A model generated the notes under the pieces. The model searched no databases. It saw only the letters and a program-made list of their open reading frames with translations, and was not told the origin of the DNA. Made by a program: the position numbers and the translations under genes. Positions 24,632 to 34,074 of a DNA stretch of 64,000 nt are shown here, in pieces. Every line of letters begins with the position of its first letter. The first letter of the stretch is position 1. The stretch is from Polaromonas sp. AER18D-145 (GTDB taxonomy: Bacteria; Pseudomonadota; Gammaproteobacteria; Burkholderiales; Burkholderiaceae_C): positions 1 to 64,000 of the forward strand of contig NZ_NBZV01000017.1 in assembly GCF_002379095.1 (NCBI RefSeq), given 5' to 3'.

Positions 24632-25639
24632 ATGATGAAGCGTTTTGTTTTGAGGGCGGCCACCGCCACCATCGCCACTGTCCTCGCACTGGCCGGCCCG
24701 GCGCTGCAGGCCACCGAAATGGTCCTGCCCAGCGAGGTCGCCGCCACGCACTGGAAGACCAATTACATGAACGAATTCGCCGAGACGGTGAAAAAACGCA
24801 CCGACGGCGCGCTCGTGGTCAAGGTCTTCCCGGCGAGCCAGCTCTACAACGACCAGGACGCGATGGCCGCCCTGGGCACGGGGGCGGTGCACATGGTGTG
24901 GCCGGTGTCGGTGCGCCTCGAGACCATTGACCCGCGCACCGGCATCATCAACCTGCCCTTCGCGATCACCGACGAGCAGATGATGAACCGCTGCTTCGCC
25001 GACGGGCTGACCAAATTCATGAGTGCCTACGTCGAGCCGAGGAAGCTGCAGGTGCTCGGTTTCCTGCGTACCTCGGACCTGATGTTTCTCTTTCGCGACC
25101 GCGACGTCCAGAAGCTTGAGGACATAAAGGGAACCAAGGTGCGTGTAACCGGCGGAAAGGTGTTCCTGGACACCATGCGATCCCTCAACACCAGCCCGGT
25201 GTCGATGGCCGCGTCCGAAATGAGCACGGCGCTGGCGCAAGGTGCCATTGACGGCATCTTCACATCGCCGGCCGGCTGGGCCGAGATGGTCGGCATGACC
25301 GCCAAGTACGCCTGGTACGTGCCCGGCATGTCGGTCGCCACCTATGCGGTGGTGGTGGACAAGGTCTGGCTCGACGCCCTGCCCGCCGCGCACCGCAAGG
25401 CAGTGACGGATTCGATCGATGATATCTCCCGGCGCCAATGGGCCGAGGCCATCGAAATCGACAAGAAGCTGATCAAGAAGATGACCGACCAGGGTGCCGT
25501 GTTCCGCACCGCGTCGGCAGTCGAGGCCAAGCGCTGGAGGGAACGGGCCGTGCCGGGCAACAAGACCTTCACCGACAAGTACCCGGACGCGGCGCAGAAG
25601 CTCGCAACGCTCGACAGGTCGTGCTCCGGTGGCAAATAA
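24632..25639 (+). CDS. dctP: TRAP transporter solute-binding protein DctP
   Basis: The 335-residue periplasmic protein follows AAGGAGAC. A Sec signal peptide (MMKRFVLRAATATIATVLAL, cleavage after about residue 27, ALQA) precedes the DctP domain. LEDIKGTKVRVTGGKVFLDT (about 160-179) contains the Arg that usually clamps the substrate carboxylate. GAIDGIFTSPAGW (about 207-219) is the typical hinge strand. It delivers an organic acid to the DctQM membrane pair encoded next. Pairing with an ich/ict/ccl-like gene set suggests a C5 dicarboxylate; this is inference. Confidence 0.92.
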   Translation: MMKRFVLRAATATIATVLALAGPALQATEMVLPSEVAATHWKTNYMNEFAETVKKRTDGALVVKVFPASQLYNDQDAMAALGTGAVHMVWPVSVRLETIDPRTGIINLPFAITDEQMMNRCFADGLTKFMSAYVEPRKLQVLGFLRTSDLMFLFRDRDVQKLEDIKGTKVRVTGGKVFLDTMRSLNTSPVSMAASEMSTALAQGAIDGIFTSPAGWAEMVGMTAKYAWYVPGMSVATYAVVVDKVWLDALPAAHRKAVTDSIDDISRRQWAEAIEIDKKLIKKMTDQGAVFRTASAVEAKRWRERAVPGNKTFTDKYPDAAQKLATLDRSCSGGK

Positions 25640-26162
25640 TAGCCACCCCGCGAGCGGGTGGGACCGGTTCGAATCCGGACCGGTCCTCAGCCTCGCCGCG
25701 TTCCTGTTCCTGGCCGCTACCGTTGTGATGCTGTCGGAGGGGCTCAACCGGTCCCTGCGCGACGTGAGCTTTTTCTGGGCCGAGGAGTCGGTGCGCTTCC
25801 TCATGATCTGGGCTTTCTTCCTCACGCTCGGCGTGGCCGGCCGGCGCGGCCACCACATCCGCACCGAGATGCTGGTCGACGCGATGCCGCCGCGCATCCG
25901 CCGTGCCATGCATTTCGCATCGGTGATCGCGGGCCTGACCTTCAGCGCGGCTCTCTTTGCCGCGTCCGTGCCGCAGCTGGTGCGCTACTACACGATGGGC
26001 ATGATGTCGGAGTCGAATCTTGACATCCCGCAATGGGTGGTGTTTCTCGCGATGCCGCTCGGGGCATTGTTGCTCGGGGGCTACTACGCGAGCTCGCTGG
26101 TGACGGTGCTGCGCGGCCGAGACCCGTTCGCCACCAGTGGGCCCACGGGCTCCGAACTCTGA
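25629..26162 (+). CDS. dctQ: TRAP transporter small permease DctQ
   Basis: The GTG at 25629, overlapping the dctP end by 11 bases, gives 177 residues (VANNSHPASGWDRF). Four hydrophobic segments are visible. The family features ESVRFLMIWAFFLTLGVAGR (about 49-68) and the following GHHIRTEMLVDAMPP are clear. It forms the membrane complex with DctM. Upstream in-frame starts lie inside dctP and are rejected. Its stop overlaps the dctM start (TGATG-type), so the three TRAP genes are coupled. Confidence 0.9.
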   Translation: MANNSHPASGWDRFESGPVLSLAAFLFLAATVVMLSEGLNRSLRDVSFFWAEESVRFLMIWAFFLTLGVAGRRGHHIRTEMLVDAMPPRIRRAMHFASVIAGLTFSAALFAASVPQLVRYYTMGMMSESNLDIPQWVVFLAMPLGALLLGGYYASSLVTVLRGRDPFATSGPTGSEL

Positions 26163-27442
26163 TGGAGTCCAACATGCTGATGCTTTTCGCCGTAGCGCTG
26201 ATGCTCGCGCTCCTCGCCATTGGTTCGCACGTGACGGTGGCGCTGGGCCTGGTCGCGACCGGGCTGATTCTCATGATCGACGGCGTACCCCTGACCGTCG
26301 TCGCCCAGACCGCTTTCAAATCCGTCAACAGCTATCCGCTGATGGCGGTGCCGATGTTCATCCTGGCGGGCAACCTCATGATGCGCGGCAACATCGCCGG
26401 CCTCATCATCGACCTGGTCGGCAGCGTCGTGCGCGCCGTCCAGGGCGGACTCGCACTCACCGTGATGGTCACCTGCGTCTTCTTCGCGGCCATCTCGGGC
26501 TCGAGCGTGGGGTCGGCGGCGGCCATCGGCGCGGCCACCATCGAGGGCCTGAAGCGCGAGGAATACCCGGCGCGTTTCTCGGCCGCCATCGTCGCGGTCG
26601 GCGGCACGCTCGGGCTCATGATACCGCCCTCGCTGGGCTTCATCCTCATCGGCTCCATCGTGGGTCTGCCGGTGGACAAGCTCTTCATCGCCGGGGTCAT
26701 GCCGGGCCTCATGGAGGCCGCGTTCCTCCTCGGTGCGGTGGCTTGGATGTCGCGGCGCTATGGCTACGGCATCACGACAACCCGTGCCGACTGGGGCGGT
26801 TTCGCGAAGCGCCTGCCGAAAGCGGGCGCCGCAGTGCTCATGCCCGTGCTCGTCATCGGCTCCATCTATACCGGCTACCTCACGCCCACCGAGGTCTCGG
26901 CCTTCGCCGCCATCTACGCGGCGATCCTGTGCCTTCTCGTCTACCGCAGCGTCACCGTGGGCGGTGTCTGGACAGTGGTGAGGGATTCGGTGCTGCAGAC
27001 CACGATGATCTTTGCGGTCGTGATGGGCGGAAGCCTCGTGGGCTTCGTGCTTGCGCGCATGGGCGTCTCGGCCGGCGTGGTGGAGTACATCACCGGCATC
27101 AACATGAGCGCCTGGCAGTTCCTGCTCGTGGCGAACCTGATCCTGCTGGTGCTCGGCATGTTCCTGGACGGCGTGGCGATGATCGTGCTGACCTCTCCGC
27201 TGCTCTTCCCCATCGCCACGGCGCTCGGCATCAACCCGATCCACTTCGCCGTGATCATGGTGGCCAACGTGGAAATCGCCACGCTCACCCCGCCCATCGG
27301 CCTGAACCTTTTCGTGATGAGCGGCATCGCGAAGCTCCCTGTCCACGAGGTGGTGCGCGGCGTACTGCCGTTCTACGCCGTGCGTCTCACGGGGCTCATG
27401 CTGATCACCTATATCCCCGCAATTTCCCTGATGCTTCTGTAG
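26162..27442 (+). CDS. dctM: TRAP transporter large permease DctM
   Basis: The 426-residue membrane protein has about twelve hydrophobic segments and hallmark DctM motifs: FKSVNSYPLMAVPMFILAGN (about 55-74), FFAAISGSSVGSAAAIGAAT (about 109-128), GLMIPPSLGFILIG (about 153-166), TPPIGLNLFVMSGIAK (about 378-393). It is the sodium-coupled transport subunit. The start at 26162 shares its first base with the dctQ stop. The length is typical. Confidence 0.95.
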   Translation: MESNMLMLFAVALMLALLAIGSHVTVALGLVATGLILMIDGVPLTVVAQTAFKSVNSYPLMAVPMFILAGNLMMRGNIAGLIIDLVGSVVRAVQGGLALTVMVTCVFFAAISGSSVGSAAAIGAATIEGLKREEYPARFSAAIVAVGGTLGLMIPPSLGFILIGSIVGLPVDKLFIAGVMPGLMEAAFLLGAVAWMSRRYGYGITTTRADWGGFAKRLPKAGAAVLMPVLVIGSIYTGYLTPTEVSAFAAIYAAILCLLVYRSVTVGGVWTVVRDSVLQTTMIFAVVMGGSLVGFVLARMGVSAGVVEYITGINMSAWQFLLVANLILLVLGMFLDGVAMIVLTSPLLFPIATALGINPIHFAVIMVANVEIATLTPPIGLNLFVMSGIAKLPVHEVVRGVLPFYAVRLTGLMLITYIPAISLMLL

Positions 27443-27461
27443 CACGCCTGAAAGGAATCCC

Positions 27462-28901
27462 ATGTCAGATCTATCCATTCCCGCAGACAAGTTGCGCGAA
27501 ACGGCCGCGCAAGGCCCCACCATCGCCACGACGCTCGCCGCCTTCGCCGAGAGCCTGCGTCCTGAGGCGATTCCCCCCGCCGTCCTCGAGCGCGCGAAGT
27601 ATCTTATCCTCGACGCCGTCGGCATCGCGCATGCCTCCACCCGCTACGAGTTCGCGCACCGCTCGCTCTCGGCGGCCACCGAGCTATCCGCAGGGATGGG
27701 CGACACGCCGGTGATCGGCCTGTCCGCGCGGCTGCAGTTGCGCGACGCGATGCTCATGAACGGCATCCTCGTGCACGGCCTCGACTACGACGACACGCAC
27801 GTGCAGGGCGTCATCCACTCGACCGCCGCCTGCTTCCCCGCCGCGCTCGGCGTGGCGGCCCACGCAGGGCTCAGCGGCGGAGACCTCCTCACGGCCTACG
27901 TGGTGGGCATGGAGGCGGGCACGCGCCTGGGCTCGGTCGCCAGGGGCGGCTTCCACCAGATCGGCTTCCACCCCACTGGACTCGTGGGCGCCTTCTCCGC
28001 CACGCTCGTCGCGGGTCGCCTGTTCGGCCTCAACGCCCAGCAGCTCGCCATGGCGCAGGGCATCGCGCTGAGCACCGGCTCGGGCAGCCTCGAGTTTCTC
28101 AACGACGGCGCATGGACCAAGCGCATGCACCCCGGATGGGCCGCGGGCGCCGGCCTCACCGCCGCCTCGCTGGCGCGCCACGGTTTCGTCGGTCCGAAGC
28201 AGGTCTACGAGGGCCGCTTCGGCCTCTTCGCGAGCCACCTCGGGCAGTACGCCAAGGACATTGACCTGTCGCTCGCCACCGCCGGGTTGGGCGAGGTCTG
28301 GGAGACCGCCAAGGTTGCAGTGAAGCCCATTCCCGCCTGCCACTTCACGCACGCCTGCGCCGACGCGGCCGTCATCCTTCGCGACAGGCATGGCCTTGAG
28401 CCCGCCGACATCCGCTCGGTGCGCGCGCTCGTGCCGCAGGAAGTCGTGAAGACGGTGTGCGAGCCGGTGGCCACCAAGAAGCGCCCGCAGAACAGCTACG
28501 ACGCCCAGTTCAGCATTCCCTACATCGTCGCCACGGCGCTCGCCCGCGGCAGCTTCGGCCTCGCGCACCTCGAGAGCGCGGCGCTCGCCGACACGGAAGT
28601 GCTGGCCCTCGCGCAGCGGGTGGAGTACGAGGTGGACCCGGCGTCCCCCTTCCCGAAGTACTACTCGGGCGAGGTCATCGTCACGACCCACGACGGGCGC
28701 GAACTGCGCCACCGCGAGGAGATCAACCGCGGTGCCGCCGACCGCCCGATCTCCGGCCCCGACATCGAGAAGAAATTCATGGACAACATGCTGCTCGCCG
28801 TGTCCAAGAGCCGCGCCGAGCAGGTGCGCGACCTCGTGCTCAGCATGGACCGGGGCCTGCAAGCCCGTGACCTCGCCGAAGGCCTCGCCGCCCGCGGCTG
28901 A
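27462..28901 (+). CDS. MmgE/PrpD-family protein
   Basis: The 479-residue MmgE/PrpD-family protein has the helical N-terminal domain with GLDYDDTHVQGVIHSTAACF (about 106-125). FHQIGFHPTGLVGAFSATLV (about 163-182) and MHPGWAAGAGLTAASLARHG (about 222-241) are also family-typical. Members include 2-methylcitrate dehydratase and cis-aconitate decarboxylase; many act on dicarboxylates or their CoA esters. It starts after AAAGGAA, 20 bases past dctM. In the Pseudomonas itaconate cluster, as I recall, a member of this family is also present with no settled role. Confidence 0.88.
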   Translation: MSDLSIPADKLRETAAQGPTIATTLAAFAESLRPEAIPPAVLERAKYLILDAVGIAHASTRYEFAHRSLSAATELSAGMGDTPVIGLSARLQLRDAMLMNGILVHGLDYDDTHVQGVIHSTAACFPAALGVAAHAGLSGGDLLTAYVVGMEAGTRLGSVARGGFHQIGFHPTGLVGAFSATLVAGRLFGLNAQQLAMAQGIALSTGSGSLEFLNDGAWTKRMHPGWAAGAGLTAASLARHGFVGPKQVYEGRFGLFASHLGQYAKDIDLSLATAGLGEVWETAKVAVKPIPACHFTHACADAAVILRDRHGLEPADIRSVRALVPQEVVKTVCEPVATKKRPQNSYDAQFSIPYIVATALARGSFGLAHLESAALADTEVLALAQRVEYEVDPASPFPKYYSGEVIVTTHDGRELRHREEINRGAADRPISGPDIEKKFMDNMLLAVSKSRAEQVRDLVLSMDRGLQARDLAEGLAARG

Positions 28902-28915
28902 ATGCCACCTCTCAC

Positions 28916-30091
28916 ATGACGCAAAAAGGAACGCCCGTGACACCGGAACAACAGCAAAACGAACAAATGATCCTCGACTCGGTCGACAGATTCCTCGAGG
29001 CCGAGGTGCGCCCGCACGCCCACCGGCTTGAGGCGGCAGACGAGTACCCGCAGGCCATCGTGGACAGGATGAAGGAGCTGGGCCTGTTCGGCTGCATCAT
29101 CGACCCCGAGTACGGCGGTTTCGGCCTGTCCACCACGACTTACGCGAAGATCATCGAGCGCATGTCGGTGGTGTGGATGAGCGTTTCCGGCATCCTCAAC
29201 TCGCACCTCATCATGGCCGCAGCCGTGCAGCGTAGCGGGACGGAAGCGCAAAAGCGCCACTACCTGCCGAAATTCGCCACCGGCGAGTTGCGCGGCGGTG
29301 TCGGCCTGACCGAACCCGACTGCGGCACCGATCTACAGGCCATCCGTACCGTGGCCGTGCGCGACGGCGACCACTACGTCGTGAATGGCGCTAAAACCTG
29401 GATCACCAACAGCCTGTATGGCAACACCCTCGCGCTGCTGGTAAAGACCGACCCGCAGGCGCAGCCGCGCCACAAGGGCATGAGCCTGTTCATCGCCGAG
29501 AAGGGGCCGGGCTTCAAGGTCGAGAGGAAGCTGGAGAAGCTCGGCTACCGCGGCATCGACACCTGCGAGCTGGTGTTCGAGGACTACCGCATCCCGGCCG
29601 ACCGCCTGATCGGCGGTGTCGAGGGCAAAGGCCTGCAGCAGGTGCTCAGCGGCCTGGAGCTCGGGCGTATCAACGTGGCCGCGCGCGGGGTGGGCGTGGC
29701 GCGCGCGGCGCTGCAGGACGCTGTCGCCTATGCGCAGACCCGCAAGACCTTCGGCAAGCCCATCTGCGAGCACCAGGCTATCCAGCTCAAGCTCGGCGAG
29801 ATGGCCACGCGCGTGGAGGCATCGCGGCTGCTGGTGGAGTCGGCGGCCAGTGCCTATGACCGCGGTGATCGTTGCGACATGGAGGCCGGCATGGCCAAGT
29901 ACTTCGCCACCGAATCGGCGATGGAAAACGCGCTTGAGTGCATGCGCATCCACGGCGGCTACGGCTACTCGAAGGAGTACAACGTCGAGCGCTACTTCCG
30001 CGACGCGCCGCTGCTGCTCATCGGCGAGGGCACCAACGAGATGCAGCGCATCATCATCGCCAAGCAACTGATCGAACGGAACCCCGCATGA
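28916..30091 (+). CDS. Acyl-CoA dehydrogenase (short-chain type)
   Basis: The 391-residue dehydrogenase has GVGLTEPDCGTDLQAI (about 126-141), TWITNSLYGN (about 161-170), the signature IHGGYGYSKEYNVERYFRDA (about 345-364) and a complete catalytic site GEGTNEMQ with Glu371, as in butyryl-CoA dehydrogenase. Among the dehydrogenases in this window it is the one with the clear MCAD-position base. In an itaconate-like cluster it might handle methylsuccinyl-CoA or a similar C5 acid; this is a guess from context. Its stop overlaps the CoA-transferase start (ATGA). Confidence 0.92.
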   Translation: MTQKGTPVTPEQQQNEQMILDSVDRFLEAEVRPHAHRLEAADEYPQAIVDRMKELGLFGCIIDPEYGGFGLSTTTYAKIIERMSVVWMSVSGILNSHLIMAAAVQRSGTEAQKRHYLPKFATGELRGGVGLTEPDCGTDLQAIRTVAVRDGDHYVVNGAKTWITNSLYGNTLALLVKTDPQAQPRHKGMSLFIAEKGPGFKVERKLEKLGYRGIDTCELVFEDYRIPADRLIGGVEGKGLQQVLSGLELGRINVAARGVGVARAALQDAVAYAQTRKTFGKPICEHQAIQLKLGEMATRVEASRLLVESAASAYDRGDRCDMEAGMAKYFATESAMENALECMRIHGGYGYSKEYNVERYFRDAPLLLIGEGTNEMQRIIIAKQLIERNPA

Positions 30092-31278
30092 GTTTGCCTC
30101 TTACCGGCGTTCGCATCATTGCCGTCGAGCAGTACGGCGCGGGGCCCTTCGGCACGCAACAGCTGGCCGACATGGGCGCGGAAATCATCAAGATCGAGAA
30201 CCCGGTCGAGGGTGGGGACGTCGGCCGACTGGTCGGTCCGCACTACTTCGGGCCGGGTGACAGTCACTTCTTCGAGGCCTTTAACCGCAACAAGAAGAGC
30301 CTGACGCTCAACCTCAAGCACCCCGAGAGCCAGGCCGTGTTCGCCGATCTGGTGAAAAGCGCTGACGCAACTTTCGACAACCTGCGCGGCGACTTGGCGA
30401 GCAAGCTCGGTCTCACCTACGCGGACCTCGGGGTGCACAACCCGCGCATCGTCTGCGGACACCTGTCGGCCTACGGGCGCACCGGCCCGCGCGCCGCGTG
30501 GCCGGGCTACGACTACCTCATGCAGGCCGAGGCCGGCTACCTTTCCCTCACCGGCGAACCCGACGGCCCGCCCGCGCGCTTCGGGTTGTCGATCGTCGAC
30601 ATGATGACCGGCGTCACTGCGATGACGGGGCTGCTGGCAGGCATCATCGACGCGCGCGCCAATGGCAAGGGGCGCGACATCGACGTGAGCCTGTTCGACG
30701 TGGCGCTCACCAACCTGAACTACGTGGCCGCGTGGTACCTGAACGAAGGCGTTGTGGTGCGACGCGAGCCGCGTTCTGCGCACCCCTCGCTCACGCCCAG
30801 CCAGCTCTACCGCACGAAGGATGGCTGGCTCTTTGTGATGTGCAACAAGGAGAAGTTCTGGCCCCTGTTCGCGCAGGCGATCGGCAAGCCGGAGTGGGCG
30901 GCACACCCCGATTATGCGAACTACAAGGCGCGCCTGGCCAACCGCGACCAGCTCACCCGCGAGCTCGACGCGGTGCTGGGCACGGCAACCACTGCCGAGT
31001 GGCTGGAGCGGCTTTCCGGCACCGTGCCGGTGGCCCCGGTGTACGACGTGGCCCAGGCCTTGGACAGCCCATTCGTGCGCGAGCAGGGCTGCATCATGGA
31101 GGCCCCGCACCCAGCGCGCGGAACGATCCGAACGCTCGCCTCTCCCATCCGTTGCCCCGGCGAGACGGAGAAGGTTGGCATCGCGCCGGCGATGGGCGAA
31201 CACACGAGGGAACTTCTGCACGGGCTCGGTTACGATGAAGATCGTATCGACCACCTGTCCAAATCCGGAGCCATCTGA
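30088..31278 (+). CDS. CaiB/BaiF family III CoA-transferase
   Basis: The 396-residue protein starts MSLPLTGVRIIAVEQYGAGP, four bases into the overlap with the dehydrogenase stop. Family III motifs are QLADMGAEIIKIENP (about 25-39), NRNKKSLTLNLKHPE (about 68-82) and GLSIVDMMTGVTAM, whose Asp171 is the expected catalytic aspartate. It transfers CoA between carboxylates. In an ict-like setting the acceptor would be itaconate or a relative with succinyl-CoA as donor. Longer in-frame starts lie inside the upstream gene. Confidence 0.9.
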   Translation: MSLPLTGVRIIAVEQYGAGPFGTQQLADMGAEIIKIENPVEGGDVGRLVGPHYFGPGDSHFFEAFNRNKKSLTLNLKHPESQAVFADLVKSADATFDNLRGDLASKLGLTYADLGVHNPRIVCGHLSAYGRTGPRAAWPGYDYLMQAEAGYLSLTGEPDGPPARFGLSIVDMMTGVTAMTGLLAGIIDARANGKGRDIDVSLFDVALTNLNYVAAWYLNEGVVVRREPRSAHPSLTPSQLYRTKDGWLFVMCNKEKFWPLFAQAIGKPEWAAHPDYANYKARLANRDQLTRELDAVLGTATTAEWLERLSGTVPVAPVYDVAQALDSPFVREQGCIMEAPHPARGTIRTLASPIRCPGETEKVGIAPAMGEHTRELLHGLGYDEDRIDHLSKSGAI

Positions 31279-31280
31279 AC

Positions 31281-32045
31281 GTGCAATCTTCTTCCCCCCT
31301 GCTCGCGCGTCAACCCCAGTATGCCCTCGTCGCGCAACGCCTCATCGAGGACATCACCAGCGGCCGTTATCCCGTGGGGAGCCTCATGCCCACCGAGTTT
31401 GACCTGTGCACTCAGTTCGGCGTGAGCCGCCATACGGTGCGTGAGGCGATCCGCCGATTGCTGGAGCGCGGACTGGTCACGCGCCAGCGGGGGATTGGCA
31501 CGACCGTGAAGGCGAACCGGGTGGCGAGCCGCTATGTCCAGACCACCGCGACGATCGCGGACCTGCCGCGCTACGTCGAAGACACACTGCTCGTTACCAC
31601 GCAGGCCGAGGACGTGATCGCAGACGAGGCGCTCGCCGATCTCCTCAAGTGCCCGCCCGGGCAACGCTGGGTGAAGGTGACGGGCTTTCGCCATGCCGAC
31701 AAGGACAAGCTCCCGATGGCGCTCACCGACATCTACATCAATGCAGCCTACGGGGGCATCCGCAAACTCATCGGCACGCTGAAGGTACCAGTCTACACAC
31801 TGATCGAGAAGCAGTACGGCCTGACCATCGTTGAGGTGCAGCAGGAGATCAGCGCCACCATCATTGGCACGGCCGACGCCAGGCGCCTGAGCGTCAAGCC
31901 GGGCTCAGCGGGCCTCGTCGTCACGCGCCGCTACCTGACTGACAATGACCGCACCATTGAGGTGGCCATTAACCTGCACCCGGCCGACCGCTTCTCCTAC
32001 TCAATGTCGATGCGCCTGCAGATACCGGCCGATGCGGATGCGTAG
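31281..32045 (+). CDS. GntR-family (HutC/UTRA) transcriptional regulator
   Basis: The 254-residue regulator uses GTG at 31281, just after the CoA-transferase stop. The N-terminal winged helix contains ALVAQRLIEDITSGRYPVGS and MPTEFDLCTQFGVSRHTVRE (about 15-55), then the wing GLVTRQRGIGTTVKA. The C-terminal UTRA ligand domain (about 90-245) ends VVTRRYLTDNDRTIEVAINL. HutC-type members bind small acids and release GTC-type palindromes. Its likely site is the perfect palindrome at 23998-24013 at the operon promoter, which would make the operon self-regulated. Confidence 0.92.
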   Translation: MQSSSPLLARQPQYALVAQRLIEDITSGRYPVGSLMPTEFDLCTQFGVSRHTVREAIRRLLERGLVTRQRGIGTTVKANRVASRYVQTTATIADLPRYVEDTLLVTTQAEDVIADEALADLLKCPPGQRWVKVTGFRHADKDKLPMALTDIYINAAYGGIRKLIGTLKVPVYTLIEKQYGLTIVEVQQEISATIIGTADARRLSVKPGSAGLVVTRRYLTDNDRTIEVAINLHPADRFSYSMSMRLQIPADADA

Positions 32046-33261
32046 CACGCTGTTTCCGCTGGCCGCGACGCTCGCGGTGCAAGTTTTTGTGTCGATGGCG
32101 GTGGTAACGGTGCCTGTGCTTGCCCCGGCCGTGGCGGCCGAAACCGGCGTTTCAGCCAGTTACGTCGGTATTTTCATTGCGATGGTGTACGGCGCCAGCA
32201 TGGCCGCGAGCCTCGTGTCCGGCCCGCTGGTGCAGCGTTTCGGCGCCATCCGCCTGAGCCAGGCCTGCCTGATGGCCTGCGCGGTCGGGCTGGCCTGCGT
32301 GGCCACGGGGACACCCGCCTTGTTCGTCGTTGGCGCCATCTTCCTTGGCGCGGGCTATGGCCCGGTCACCCCGGCCAGTTCGCATATCCTCGCCAGGAGC
32401 ACGCCGCCGGAGAGGCTGTCACTCGTTTTTTCGCTCAAGCAGACCGGCGTGCCGCTCGGCGGTGCGTTGGCCGGTGCCGTGGTGCCGACGCTGGTGCTGT
32501 GGGGTGGCTGGCGCGCGGCTGCACTCGCGGTGGCCGGCGCCTGTCTAGCTACCCTCGCCCTCGCCCAACCCCTGCGCGAGGTGCTCGATGCCGACCGCGA
32601 CCCCGCGCGGCGGCTGGCGGCATCCAGCCTCGCGAAGCCGCTGCACTACACGCTGGGCGACTCGCTGCTGCGCCGCCTGGCCTTCTGCTCGTTCTTCTTC
32701 GCGGCGCTCCAGCTGTGTCTGATCACCTTCCTCGTCACGCACCTCACGCTGAACGTCGGCATCTCGCTGGTCGAGGCAGGACTCATGCTCGCTGCCGCGC
32801 AAGTCGGCGGCGTGGTCGCGCGCGTCGGCTGGGGCGTGATCGCGGACCGCTGGGGCCGGCCCATGCGTCTGCTCGGCCTCCTGGCCATTGCCATGGGGGC
32901 GGCCGCAGTTGCGACGGGGCGTTTCACGCCGCAGTGGCCGCTTGCCTCCGTCGCCCTGGCGTGTGCTGCCTTCGGCGCCACGGCGATCGGCTGGAACGGT
33001 GTCTACCTAGCGCAGGTGGCGCGCCTCGCCCCGCCGGGCAAGGCCGGGGACGCCACAGGCGGATCCCTGGTATTTACCTACGCTGGCGTCCTATTCGGCC
33101 CGCCGGCGTTCACTTTTCTCGTCGGATGGGGTGTGAGCTATGCGTCAGCTTTCGTAGTGCTCGCCGTGCCGGCTGTTGCCTGTGGGCTGTGGCTGATTTG
33201 GCGGGACGGGAGTCGAAACGAGCCCGGGCGCGGCGCGCCCGGCAAACTGGAGAACGGATGA
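32032..33261 (+). CDS. MFS transporter
   Basis: From the ATG at 32032 (another at 32038) the product is 409 residues with about twelve hydrophobic helices. MFS features include GPLVQRFGAIRLSQ (about 62-75, loop 2-3) and GVIADRWGRPMR (about 268-279, the equivalent loop in the second half). The conserved VFSLKQTGVPLGGALAGAVV (about 131-150) is also seen. It overlaps the GntR gene by 14 bases and the next gene by 4. It may import or export the acid used by the operon, in addition to the TRAP system. Confidence 0.9.
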   Translation: MRMRSTLFPLAATLAVQVFVSMAVVTVPVLAPAVAAETGVSASYVGIFIAMVYGASMAASLVSGPLVQRFGAIRLSQACLMACAVGLACVATGTPALFVVGAIFLGAGYGPVTPASSHILARSTPPERLSLVFSLKQTGVPLGGALAGAVVPTLVLWGGWRAAALAVAGACLATLALAQPLREVLDADRDPARRLAASSLAKPLHYTLGDSLLRRLAFCSFFFAALQLCLITFLVTHLTLNVGISLVEAGLMLAAAQVGGVVARVGWGVIADRWGRPMRLLGLLAIAMGAAAVATGRFTPQWPLASVALACAAFGATAIGWNGVYLAQVARLAPPGKAGDATGGSLVFTYAGVLFGPPAFTFLVGWGVSYASAFVVLAVPAVACGLWLIWRDGSRNEPGRGAPGKLENG

Positions 33262-34074
33262 TGGATCGGTCTTATCTGTTCGTGCCCGGCAACCGGCCGG
33301 AGCGATTCGACAAGGCGTATGCTGCGGGAGCGCACGCGGTGATCGTGGACCTGGAGGATGCGGTGGCCCCGGCCGACAAGGCGGCCGCGCGGAAGGCGGC
33401 GCGTGCCTGGCTCACGGCGGAGAAACCCGTGTGGCTGCGCATCAACGGCCCCGAAAGCGAATGGTTTTCCAGCGATCTCGACCTGGTGGCCCTCGCCGGC
33501 GTGAAGGGCGTGATGCTTCCAAAGGCTGAGGACACTGTGGCCATCGCCGAAATCCGCGGCCGGGTGCGCGCGGGCGCACGCATCATTCCGCTCATCGAGT
33601 CAGCGCTGGGCCTGTGGCGGGCCGAGGCCATCGCCTGCGCGGAAGGCGTCGAGCGCCTCGCCTTTGGCTCCGTCGACTTCCAACTGGACACCGGAATTGC
33701 CGGTGAGCGCGAGGAACTGCTCTTCGCTCGCTCGCAGCTCGTGCTCGTCTCGCGGGTCGCGGGCCGCGGGCCGTCTCGCACCGGTGGACGGCGTGACGGT
33801 CGCTCTAGACGACGAGGCCGTGCTGCGCGAGGACGTGGAGCGCGCGCGGCGCCTCGGTTTCGGGGGCAAGCTCTGCATTCACCCGAAGCAGGTGGCGGGC
33901 GTGAACGCGGGCTTTCGCGCCCCCGACGCGGACCTCGCGTGGGCGCGTCGCGTTCTCGAGGCGGCAGATGCCGCTGCCAATAACGCAGTTCGCCTCGACG
34001 GCAAGCTCATCGACCGACCGATCATAGACCGGGCGCGCGCAATCCTCGCCGTCGTGGAGGGGCCGCGATCATGA
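33258..34074 (+). pseudogene. CitE-type (HpcH/HpaI) acyl-CoA lyase, interrupted by a frameshift
   Basis: The first part (MMDRSYLFVPGNRPERFDKA to REELLFARSQLVLVSRVAG) and the last part (PVDGVTVALDDEAVLREDVE to the stop at 34074) belong to one CitE-like protein but lie in different frames. The change of frame falls in three tandem 7-base units at 33751-33771. Removing one unit restores a continuous reading frame of 269 residues, the usual CitE/Ccl length. Motifs kept are VDLEDAV (about 31-37), LPKAEDTVAIAEI and IPLIESALGL. Citramalyl-CoA lyase would be the matching step in an itaconate-like route. As sequenced the protein is truncated after the repeat. Confidence 0.88.
33751..33771. repeat. Three tandem 7-bp units inside citE
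   Basis: Units CGCGGGT, CGCGGGC and CGCGGGC follow one another without gaps. Seven is not a multiple of three, so the number of units sets the reading frame of the CitE gene. Two units give VSRVAGRLAPVDG in frame; three units, as here, do not. Confidence 0.85.

Noticed and set aside
26084-27640. 518-codon minus-strand open frame opposite dctM, very rich in His, Asp and Arg
   Set aside because: The plus strand encodes an unmistakable TRAP permease; the opposite frame has no motif.
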